From Strigamia acuminata (taxonomy: Eukaryota > Arthropoda > Chilopoda > Geophilomorpha > Linotaeniidae): DNA of 60,000 nt. The notes under the pieces were generated by a model. The model was given only the letters and a program-made list of their open reading frames with translations, was not told the DNA's origin and did no database searches. A program made the position numbers and the translations under genes. The DNA lies in the NCBI GenBank assembly GCA_949358305.1, contig OX442316.1, positions 18,478,001 through 18,538,000 of the forward strand. Direction: 5' to 3'. Below, piece by piece: positions 23,171-33,653 of this stretch (the first letter of the stretch is position 1; the number at the start of each line of letters is the position of its first letter).

Positions 23171-24558
23171 AGAAAGTGACGAGAAAAAATGTTGGGATCA
23201 AAATATTTATTTTGAAACTTTGCTGAGAGTTGTTTTCTAAGACTTGTTAAAAGTAATGGGTGAAAGGGCAGTGCAGCGTGATGTTTGTTTTAGGATCGGG
23301 GGAAATGGAAAGTCGAGAAATGATGGTTAGTTGATTGTGAAGGGTCGTCGAAGCGAGAGCGCGTGACTTGTCCCTTAAAACAAAAACACGGTGAATGTAT
23401 TATGTGCGCCAATTGAATTGGCATCTCACGAGCCACTTAATACTTGACACGTAATGGAATTTACTTTGTCGTTCAATCAACCTACGAAACGAAGCGGAAT
23501 AAAAAAAAATAAAAATAAAAATATTAATTCACGTTTGAGGAAAATGGTTTCAGCATTTAATTAGACCATCTTTATTTATCGCGAGCTGCCTAAGGGACTA
23601 TGAATTAGTGATAGCGCATTTCCTGTCTTGGCTTGATGCAATTACAAGCGACGCGCAATGACTTTGGACGCTGGTTATTAGTCATTTTGTTGATGCCTGT
23701 CACTCGTCTAATCTCGTCTCTGTTGGTCGAAACTTTTCTCTACGCGATGCGAAGTCATCGAGTGTTTCGGCAACCTGGTTTGGTCGAAAGGTCAACCAAA
23801 CAATATCTTGTTGGATAATTGCGTTTGGCATTGGGTTTAATGGGTGTGGAGTCGAGTCGATCGTTGTTTGCGTTGCGCGTGGGCTTCTTGTTTGTTTCTT
23901 TTCTTTGCCTCGTTTTTCTTTAAATTTATTTATTATTGAGTTTTTTTTTGTGTGTGGCATTTTTGCAAGTCACGCACACGTCGTATCATCGTAGGGTGGG
24001 TTCATTAGGCCACGATATAACGATTTGTAGTGCTGTCGTAAAGCTGTAATTTGTTGTCAGGTTTATTGTTCATTTTGTAGCTTGCAAGAAATGAAATGTG
24101 CCTGTGTTGACATTTACTTTGGCTGAAGACGACGGAAGTGAGCTAAACTTGCGGAACTTTTTCTCACTTTTTTATTTTTTATTTATTTTTTTATGGTTTT
24201 GTTTTGGAAATATTAGTGGCCGGTGGTTATTAAAAATTAAAATTCGCTGCTGTTTTTCCATTATGGTCTAAGCTTTTTGTTTTGTTGCGCTGCCCCTGAG
24301 CTTTGCTTCAGCACACGAGTGTGAATAATGAAGTTAAATGTTTATTTTGGCTGCAGCTAATTTCGAGTTGTTTATTCATTAAGTGAACAAATTTCCATTT
24401 GTAATTTATTGTACATTTTTGGTCCATAACTTTAATCAGAAGTTGTAAAGACGGGAGAAAAATGTGAGTAATTTATTTGATAATAAATAGTGTTTTAGTT
24501 GAGTAGAAACCGACGTTGAATTTGTTTTTGTGATTTTCTTGATTACAACTGATGCTCC
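23171..24558. other. Intron 1 segment without recognised features
   Basis: AT-rich intronic DNA with several short T-rich runs. Nothing gene-like. Confidence 0.6.
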
Positions 24559-24629
24559 GGTAGTTAACCGAGTAATTTGCATGGCCGTTTGTGCACTTGC
24601 AACCTATCCCAAGTAGCAGTTGGCTCTCG
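24559..24629 (+). repeat. 71-bp direct repeat, copy 1
   Basis: Begins GGTAGTTAACC and continues GTAATTTGCATGGCCGTT. Each conserved block (GTAATTTGCA, GGCCGTT, CACTT, CTAT, CAAGTA, AGTT) recurs 142 bases downstream in copy 2. Confidence 0.8.
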
Positions 24630-24700
24630 GTTTTGTTTTTGTGTTGGCTAAATGTATTCGCCTGAGAAGTAACATCTTGATTGCGGCCCGGGAAATTAAG

Positions 24701-24771
24701 GGTACTTAGCCCTGTAATTTGCACGGCCGTTACTCCACTTTTCAATCTATTTCAAGTATTAGTTCTACTTT
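24701..24771 (+). repeat. 71-bp direct repeat, copy 2
   Basis: Begins GGTACTTAGCC and continues GTAATTTGCACGGCCGTT, at a constant 142-base offset from copy 1 with no gaps in the block order. The spacing fits a diverged 142-bp tandem duplication of which these are the best-conserved halves. Confidence 0.8.
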
Positions 24772-26112
24772 ATTTTTTTACCAACTTGTTTTTCCCTTCT
24801 CAATCTCATCAGAAGTTGGAAATAAAAATTTGTTGCTCGATTTAGCAGAGCTTTTTGATAAATTTTGAAAATGTTCTGTTTTTGCGCTTAAATAAAACAT
24901 TTGTGCTCGTCATAGAGAGGTACACACTGTTTGTCATAGCGGCTTAGATGTTTGGAGAGATTGTCGGCGAAATCGAGTTGACGAGACGTTTTTCTTGGAC
25001 GCAAAGACGTTAATAAGTAGTGACCACCTACTTGGGCAATGTTACACCGAAGAGGATTCTTGTCTGATTCGACGAGTGTTGTGCTGTTCATCAGTGCACG
25101 ACAAGTGGGAGAAGGAAAAAAGGAAAAAAGAAAAAGAAAAGAAAAGGGCGGGAGGGTCAGCGAGTTGCAGTTACCATTGGCACTGCAGACACTAAGACGA
25201 CAGTATTGAGCCCCGTGGCACGCTTTGAGACAGCCCTTTAAATGAATCATGTTCAGTGGCGCGTGGGTCACGTCCAGCGTGGATTATGCACCAGATTGGT
25301 TTTTGGTCGCTACTTGCTATCCCTGCTACTGCTTCCCACTTTGCCCATCCCCCTCGAGACCCCGGGCAAATTTCTTCTTCTCTTTTTCGACTGGGGGGAC
25401 CTAGTTACGTGTAAGATGCTCGTCTCAAGTGGAGATTCATAAAGATGCGGGTAACATTTTTTTTTTTTTTTATATTTCCTCAATCACGCGAGTTTCGAGG
25501 ATCAGCGATCGAGCCAAGTTAATATTGCAAGTGGCGCCTCAAAGTCGATGGGGATTTTCGCGCTTCAATTACCCTCGTTCGCAGATATTCAACCTCTGGT
25601 TGTCGTTCGAGGTGAGTTGAGGAGCATTTTATTGGTTTGCAGTATTGGGGTCGTGGAATACAGTAGTTGCTTTTTGTTTTCTCTGCAAAGTCCTTGGTCC
25701 TAGCTTGTGCTTTTAGTGCTTTTCAAGTCTATCGATCAAATTCAAAGCGCTTTTTTCTCTTTTTTCTCTTTTCTCTTTTCTTTTTTTTTTAACCATGTTT
25801 TTTGGACGTGTTTTATTCATTTAATAATCTTTATTATGTAGTGTGCGGTTAATGTTAAAAGGGTAGTCGTTTTCTGTGGGAATCGCTGGTGGAATGTGTT
25901 TATTGATGACTTGCACAGAGTTTTTATGGCGCTTTTTTGTGGATTTCAGTCGGGTGAATGTTGGAAGGCAGATTAGGAATTTGGTCAAGTGAGTAGATAA
26001 AGATAGACATAATGTTTGGATAAGGAATTGAATTTGTTTGTTTTTGAAATGAAAAGGTAATATTGGAGGAGAAAAAAAATGAGATTTAGTGAGCTTTCTA
26101 ACCAATCAGGTG

Positions 26113-26132
26113 CGAGCATCGTTTTATGCTCG
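26113..26132. repeat. Hairpin CGAGCAT ... ATGCTCG
   Basis: A perfect 7-bp stem with a 6-base loop (CGTTTT), followed by ATAAATCA. A closely similar hairpin with the same 3' neighbourhood lies at 47814-47835. Confidence 0.5.
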
Positions 26133-27050
26133 ATAAATCACGTGGGTTTTACGTTTTAAGGTTCTGCTTTAAGGTGTCATTTGTTTTTTCTTTTTCCTTT
26201 TTTGGATGTGAAATTAAAATGCATTTTTAACTTCTACATTAGCACATTAACAACATTTAAAGTGACGAATTGGAGATTTTCTACGTGACATGGCAATTGC
26301 ACGTAAAAACAACATGTGAATTCTTAAAGCTGATAACACACAAAATTGCTTTACTTATTAAAAAATATAAAGATATTTTTTTTTTATGATTGACGTGTGA
26401 GGAAGCACATTCACCATTAGAAGAGAATTTCCAGTTTTCAGACGCTTTCTTTCTTTCTTTCTTTCCCCTCTTACAACATCAAGCGCTGACTCGAATGTTT
26501 TTTTTCTTTTCTTTTCTTCTTTTCTTTTAAATCTTATTTCACGCAGAGTGGACGAAAGAGGATGGGAGTTAGGTGAGTCGGATTTAATTAAGGAACATTG
26601 GTCCACCTTGAAAAGAAAGAAGAAAAAGCGGCAGAGAGAAAAAAAAAAGAGGGAAAATATAATATAAAAAGACGAAGATATGAAGACAAAAAAAATCATA
26701 AGAGCAGTTGGTGGGCGAAATGAAAGGGGATGTGAGCCGAGATAAAAAGAAATTGCACTCGGAGACGTCAGTCAAGCAAATGGAGCGGGCGGAGTGGGCC
26801 GGATTGACCAGATGCAGACGAAATTCGGAGTGAAAGTGGTTTGTCGAGTCGGGTCTCGCATTAAAAGGCCATTACCATATTTACGAGGTGCATTCGACGG
26901 AGAAAAGGAAGGCGCGCGTGTCATAAAAATGAAGTTTGCACTGCATCCCTTTCCTGTGCACACGTCCTGCACAAATGGCTGTCTAATTGAGCCTTAATTG
27001 CCCATATTGCAATTGAAATAGGCCCTTGTTGATTGCTTTGATCTTTGTGC

Positions 27051-27084
27051 GAGAGAGAGAAAGTGTGTGTGTGTGTGTGAGAGG
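27051..27084. repeat. Compound (GA)n(TG)n microsatellite
   Basis: GA units run directly into about nine GT/TG units and then back to GA. Confidence 0.95.
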
Positions 27085-28331
27085 AAGAAATGGGAAATGT
27101 GCGATCATAAAAGCATTTTGAGGCGCCATTTTTCAGCTGTTTTGGGGTTTGCAACGGTTTGCGGTGTTTAATGCGCGCGGCAATAAAGAATTTGCCAACT
27201 AATGTCGGCTAAATGCTGCTACAGCTTGGCTCCGTATCGTGTCAGTTACAAACGAGGCTTAAGAATATTACCGGCCATGATTGTTATCGTGCAATAAATC
27301 ATAGCGGGGATGAGGCCGAAGGAGAGGGATGCTGTGATCCGTAAAAAGAGCAAAGCAAACACTTTGAAAGACAAATGTGGATCGATATCGGGGGACAATT
27401 GTGGTTTTCCGACTCGCGAGTTGACGCTTTCTAATGAAAATGGACTCGAGAGTTGAAGTTTGGTTTGGGAATGGTAATAGTGTATTTAGAAAATGTGAGT
27501 TTGTGCGTTGTTGTTGGTCTGACTCTTGAAAGCGAGATAGGGGAAGAATAAAGCAGATGGCGAGGATTTGAAGTCGTCCAAGCAGACTGAAGAGGAGCCG
27601 ATTTTGAACCAATGGTTGGGAAAAATAGGTCTGATCGTCTGGTTTTACATTCGCTTTTTCCCATGCATATCGACTGAACGCCACTCTTGCAGCGAGACAA
27701 GCTCGAGCCATTTGATCGCCAATAAACATGAAGTAAGCCTACGTTTGCAGATATGTTTAAATACGTGCTGTTTAGCGCTCGCATGCAGTCGCAGTCGCCG
27801 TCGCAGCGGGCTATATTTCACGTGGCTGCTTGGTTTAAAGCGCGTCGTAAAAATGCGGATTCTTGCGGAATATGTGCGCTGGTACGTTTTTAGCGTTTGT
27901 TTTTATGTATTAAGAATGGGAGTTTACAAACAAAGCGAGGAATGGAAAATGCAATTTGTGTTTTGTCACATAATAGAATAGTTTTGTTGCCGACTTATTA
28001 TTAAAATTGTTTTGTTGTCAAGTGAAGTTATCTTGACACTTGACTCGCAGCGTTATTATTTGTTAACGGCTCCTTTCTTCGTCGGTTCATATTTGTTTCT
28101 ATTGAGTCTGAGTATGCACCAACGACACCGTCTATTGACCCCGAGCATTGGCGTCTCACGAGGCTGATAAGCAGAGTGAAGCGCCTCCTATCGGACATTG
28201 TGGCAGCTTGAGCCAAAGACGGTCTGAAGATGAAGAAAGACGTGAGGCTCGAGGCGGATTTTTCTAAACCACCAGTACGAAAGCGAGTGATCTGCAATCA
28301 ATTGTGGTCTAAGCCTGTAAGGGAACGTTTT

Positions 28332-28400
28332 TATATATATATATATATATTTTTTATTTTTTATTTTTTTATATTTTTTTATATATTTTTTTATTTGTTC
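28332..28400. repeat. (TA)n plus T-rich low-complexity tract
   Basis: About ten TA units, followed by T-runs interrupted by single A residues. Confidence 0.9.
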
Positions 28401-31400
28401 GGTCGAGTGATCCGTCCAACAACTGACCGATGGTTGACGTGAAAAGAATTGTTGCAAACTGTGGAGAAAACGAAATTGCTTAAAATTGGGAACAAATTGA
28501 ACGTGAAAAGCTGGTGATGATGGAGAAGCAGAGCGAAGGAAATTGATTCTTTGAGGAGTTTGAAAGGACCTTGGACCTGTATAAGTCGGTCGTTTGAAAG
28601 CTGCGATGGAGTCGAAAAACAGGTGAAAGGATGTAATAAAGTAGAGGAAAAAAGGGAGCGAAAAACAAATGAGTTCGCATGCATCTGTCCGAGGCGGCGA
28701 TAAAAGTTAGACGCCATTTACTGATGCGAGGCGAGTCGAGGCGAGTCGAGGTCCGTTTGTAAACGTGTTATTGCTGTCAAAGTATGAGGTGGTTGCTTTG
28801 ATGTGTGGGGGCATCGAACTAAGCGACAGTGGGTAGCTGAGGCTGATGTAGTCGGTGAACGCGTGCGCAATTGACAGCCGGGTCGCCCCATGTTGGCCTT
28901 TGCGTGTGCACAGACTTAACCACGGAGGACGGACGTGGGCTGCGCCGCATGTCTCCTTTACGCAATTCTGAAGGAAAAATTCAATATAATACAGAACGGG
29001 CTTCATATTGCACGTTTCGTTTAATTAATATGAATAATAGATCAGCTTCTGACGTTTTCTAACTTATTATTTTTATTATAATTTTTTTTTCTTTGGATTT
29101 TTTTTTAAAACGATCTAAGATGAAAACGAGGGTTTTGTGTAGAAAAGTTTTGGTTTAAGGAAGTCATTAAAAATTGAGTGAGATTTCTACGAAGGAATAA
29201 TTTTGTAGCTTTAGCTTTATATTTTCTTTTTTTTCTTTTCGTGTTGCTTGATGAGTTTTTTCGAGTTTTCTATCTAAACTATTTGCATATGAAATGAAAA
29301 TATGCATATGTATGATTGTTTTCCTTTTAATGTTTTGAGCACACTTTAAAACAAAAGCTGGATTCAATAAAAATAAAAAGTAAACTGAATTAAAAAGTGG
29401 GCCAGGTGAGGTGGAAAATTAATTGCTTTTAATATATATATATTTAAATATAATAAAGAGATAATTATTGCGCTCTTTGAGGCGTAGCTGCATTATTGAA
29501 CAATCTTAATCAATCGCAAGATGAGATGATATTGACAAATTAAACGAATTCCAATGAGGCGCGCTTGAAGTTGAATGAATGGAACAAAAGTTGAAGAAAA
29601 TAAAATAAAAACATTTATTTGAAGGAAAAGGATAAAATTTATAAAATGTCGGGCGCTGTAACTAAGTAGGAAATTGCTTGTAATTGTTCCATTGAAGAAT
29701 CGATCGGTTTAGTTGAGTTTCGCTTGTTTTCAGTTGGCAAAACTCTAAACGGATATTTTATTTCTTGTCATAACCGTGAGTGGGGGTGTGAGAAGAGAAG
29801 ATGGCGTGCCGAGTTTGGACTGCCATTTCCTTCATCGGAGTGTAGAAATCAAGCGCAACGTTAACCGCCCACTAATTGCACTTGCGCATGTCAATGAAGT
29901 TAACCAGCAAAATATATACCATTTATAATTGCTTTTTTCTCAAAGAAAAAAAATATTTATAAATATTTTAAATTTCTGAGTTTCGATCAGTTATTTGACT
30001 CGGTCGGGTGACCTCAATTTATGACTTTTTCTCTTAGAACACATTAAAGGATATAATTGGCAGTCAAGTTTCTGTTTTTTTTTTATTATATAAAATAAAA
30101 ACACGAAGATTATGAAATTTGCGCCACTTAGTTTAATACCAGGATTAAATGAAACTCCGAACATGTCACGTGGTCAATTTCGAATTTAGAGAGAATAAAA
30201 AAGAAGGGAGAAAGTGTTAAGTGGAAACTAAAAAAAAAAGTAATTGGGTCTCAAGTTTTTTTGTACCCTATTTTGTTTTAATAATCAAATTTACACGTTG
30301 CGATGAATAATTTATTGGCTAAAAATGGTAGAAACAAAATTAACTAAAATGTTGAAATTGAAAAATGAAGCGTAATGTTGAGACGAAATAAAAATAAGTG
30401 GCACGCACTACAGAAAGGAAGCAGCAAAGCAAGCAAAGAAGAGCTTTGTCGTAATTAAATTTCTGACCGATATTCCTATTACTTTGCTGGGTCGCTGTAC
30501 AAATAGAATTGTTTCGATAATACAGCGAGACTAAATTCAGGACTAAGGAAAACTGTTGCTTTGGGAATATTTACTTGCATCTGAAGGGTATATTGGCGTT
30601 CGTGGTCGATTAAATCGACCCGTATCGTTGTCCCCCACCGAGCGAGCGGAAAAGAAGGGAAAATATGCTGCGTAATAAGTTCATTGCGAGCCATCGAGTT
30701 GGACAAGGTGGTGCTTCGTCCGGGAGTAAAAAGTGGAAAGTTTTTTGACACGCCTCAAGAGGGGGAAAATGAGGTTGTGGGGTTATTATAAGAGCAGATA
30801 GGTGTAGAAAGCGCGTTCAATTTTTGCTGGAACATGTGGCTGCTGCTATTTGTGTCACTGCGGCTCGTTATCAGGCTCTAGATCAAAATTTTTGCTGACA
30901 AGTGCTGCTCAAGTGTGTTAGTGTTTGATGTAGGTGAACTGAAGATGAAGAGACTTGTTATTGCCGATGATTTGTATCTTTTTTTCCAGTTTACAACTCG
31001 TGTCATGTCATGGAGAAGGAACAAACGCTTCGGAGTGACGTTAATTGGTGGTTAAAAAATGAAAATGTTGCTTCTGGGTTTGGTTTGGATCTTTGGATGT
31101 GACGTGATGTCTGCAACTCTGCATGTCCACTTGCCGTGAAGTTTTCACTTTCCAGTTTGCTTCTTTTTTCATTTGTTCTAATCCCCTGTCTGAGGGTTTT
31201 CATTTTTAATTTCTTCTTCTTGCGGGACTCGAGGACATGTTTTTTAATTACTATATGGTGTGTATGGAATGGGAGAATTTAATCATTTTCCGACTAATAT
31301 TTTGCGAGTCTTAATTTTCTTTTACGCGCACGTGCTCATTACACGCCACCATTTGTGTTATCAAATATGTGGGTTTATGACATTAAGATTCTTAATGAAT

Positions 31401-32634
31401 ATTATCGAGCTCCATTTGCACGGCTCAAATGCGACGCGGAAGGTCCTTTATTATAATTTTCAAGTTTAAGTCGTTGTAAATTGTCTCGTTATGACTGAGG
31501 TATTAGCAGGCCACTGCTCGCCGGGTCAACGCGTCCGTCTCATCTCTTTCAAAGTCGTTGATTTGGTGTTTTTGTTTTTGTTCGGGTTAAAATTTCACGA
31601 TATTTTATTTATTAGGAGATGGTAAATGCGAGACAATAAAATTTTACGCACAAAAGCAAGTGAATCGAGATTGGTGTCGCGTTTGTTTGTATTGTAATTG
31701 TAATTCACTACATTAGACTCGTTTAAATAGGAATGAATTCCTTTGTTTTAAATGTTCATCGAATCAAATTTGAAATTGTCACTCGCGTTTGCTCGCAATT
31801 GAACGCGGAAGCGGAAATGGGTGTGAGGTTAAAGGAGAATTAAAACGAAGCTGTTTTTTATGGTGCGGAAATTCGGCTCTGGTTCGGAATCTGTTTTTAG
31901 TCAACTTTTGGTGCGAGTCTTTAAATCCGCTCCGCCGCTTAAAGTAGTGACTGGTGATGAGTGTCAGCGCTGCGTCATTGCTCACTTTTTCTATCCCCTC
32001 TGCGCAATAAAGCGCCATGAAGCGACCTGAGTCGACACTACATTACCGTTTTGTGAGCGCCTTAAGAAGAGTTTTAAGTACAGGGTTGAGAATACAACAA
32101 AAAAAATGCTGATGGGAGGCAGGAGGTCTTTTCTCGGCGAAGCAGAAATGGCCTTCGGTGAAAGACATTAGAAAATGGGAGAAGTTGATCGCCTATATAA
32201 GCAGCTTGGAGAATACGGATTGGATTAACAACACGCTCGCACTTAACTAAATCCTCTTTCGCTTCATTTCACCGCCAGATGTAGTAATGAGGGCGATGTG
32301 ATCGGGTAATGAACGAGACGAACAAATAAGAAGTCTGTTTTGAATTACAATTAAATTGGAGAGTCGAGTTAAGACACACCCAAGAGGGCTGAAGCCCTTT
32401 TTTTTTAGAAAACTTTTTTTTTTTTTCGAAATGTAATGTTTGGTTTTCTTGTTCGTGGAACCAAATTGGGAAGTTTCGTCACGTGTTGCCAAGTTTCAGC
32501 CAACGCCAAAAACAATGAGATTTGTATTGCGGTTTCGAGTGGATGAAGTGGGTTACACTAGGACTGGGTGTGGCTACCCAAAAGCGTCTATCTTTAAATA
32601 AGAAGAATGTGATTTCTGGCGTTTAATTTTGTAT
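28401..32634. other. Intron 1 segment: GC-richer patch, then AT-rich DNA
   Basis: 28700-28960 is CpG-richer and includes two tandem GAGGCGAGTC words (28731-28752). 29060-31000 is mainly AT-rich. A TATA-box-like TATATAAGCAGC lies at about 32194 without a supported gene downstream. Nothing coding is recognised. Confidence 0.5.
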
Positions 32635-32642
32635 GAGATGAA
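32635..32642. repeat. 8-bp target-site duplication, left
   Basis: GAGATGAA immediately precedes the left terminal inverted repeat; the identical octamer immediately follows the right one. Confidence 0.92.
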
Positions 32643-33547
32643 TAAGCTTGTAATCGGATCGGATAGGATCCGCACATCCGCGGATCGGGTCGGTTCGGAT
32701 GCGGATGCGGATTCTTTTAAATGATCCGCCTGCGGATTCGCTTGCGGATCGGACGGGTGGCTAATCCGCGCAACCAATCCGCGGATCGGATTGGCCAAAT
32801 CCGCGGATTGATCCGAACAATCCGCAAATTTTTTTTATTTTGTTAAAAACGAGAAAATAAACAAAAAAAAGGCCAACCGGCGCACGCAGCGACTAACAAA
32901 CAATCAAAAAGGCCTAAACACCTGCCTTTTTCTCGTCCACCGATCACGACCACACCCCTGTACACCTTTTCAACGGGTCTGGCTAATCGTAGGGCGTAAG
33001 GCGTAGGGCCTACGTAGGGCCTACGCCGTCGATCGTCGATCGTCGCCTGACGCCCGAGGTCGCAAGCGCGACCTGTTTCTCCGACTCTCCCCACCCAACA
33101 GCACCGGCGAAGACATACAGGTTTGTAATGGTGACGGGAGAACAAGAAAAAGGCGGGTGTTTAGTCGCCCGGTTCGGTTTCGGTCTTTTTCGATCGTTTA
33201 TTCATCGCTGGCTGCGTGCGCCGGTTGGGCTTTTTTTTGTTTATTTTTTCGATTTTAAGTAATTTTGAATGGGGAATTTAATTGTTCAAGCAGGGAGTTG
33301 TGTCTGTGTGTTGTTTGCGCCGAAATTAGGGGAAAAAAATAATAATTAAAAAAAAAAAAAAAAAAAATTGATCTGCAATTGATCCGCAATCCGCGGATTG
33401 ATGGCGGATCGGATGCGGATCGGATGCGGCTATGCCGACCTGGGCATGCGGTTCGGATGCGGATCTGCATTTCTCGATCCGCACTAATTTCGGATCGGAT
33501 GCAGATTTACCTGAAACCGCATCCGATCCGATCCGATTACAAGCTTA
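32643..33547. mobile_element. Non-autonomous hAT-type foldback transposon (905 bp)
   Basis: Terminal inverted repeats are identical for 22 bp (begin TAAGCTTGTAATCGGATC; 32643-32664 and 33526-33547) and are flanked by a perfect 8-bp target duplication, the signature length of hAT elements. The symmetry goes deep: 32851-32890 (AATAAACAAAAAAAAGG, then CCAACCGGCGCACGCAGC) pairs with 33211-33250, and 32914-32936 (CTAAACACC, GCCTTTTTCT) pairs with 33142-33164. Most of the element could therefore fold back on itself. The subterminal regions are packed with CGGAT/ATCCG, about 19 on the left and 15 on the right by eye, several as the palindrome ATCCGCGGAT. Such clusters are typical transposase-binding subterminal repeats. 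There is no transposase-like frame; a 100-codon minus-strand frame inside is not hAT-like. The intact ends and duplication suggest a comparatively recent insertion. Confidence 0.9.
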
Positions 33548-33555
33548 GAGATGAA
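33548..33555. repeat. 8-bp target-site duplication, right
   Basis: GAGATGAA, identical to 32635-32642, directly after the right terminal inverted repeat. Confidence 0.92.
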
Positions 33556-33601
33556 CAAGCGAGGTGTTAACCCAATGACGGCAATCGATATGGCGGCTTT
33601 A

Positions 33602-33653
33602 CCTGATGCGCGATTCGGTTTGAAAGCAGCGCATCAGGCAGGCAGGCAGGCAG
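33602..33653. repeat. 10-bp perfect hairpin followed by (GGCA)n
   Basis: CCTGATGCGC (33602-33611) and GCGCATCAGG (33629-33638) form a perfect stem around a 17-base loop. The stem runs straight into four GGCA units (33637-33653). It lies 46 bases outside the transposon's target duplication. Confidence 0.75.

Larger units (their letters stand above)
24772..28331. other. Intron 1 segment: simple repeats, no gene
   Basis: Contains a hairpin at 26113-26132, TTTC runs near 26448-26465, a compound GA/TG microsatellite at 27051-27084, and open frames on the minus strand (24888-25271, 27268-27729) without recognisable motifs. A consensus-like donor GTGAGT at 25612 lacks a credible acceptor. Confidence 0.5.

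Noticed and set aside
25429-25620. Open frame ending at a GTGAGT donor-like site
   Set aside because: No acceptor with a pyrimidine tract gives a sensible exon, and the translation has no Ig or other features.
27268-27729. 153-codon minus-strand open frame
   Set aside because: No recognisable motif, overlapped by another open frame, and no promoter or splice support.
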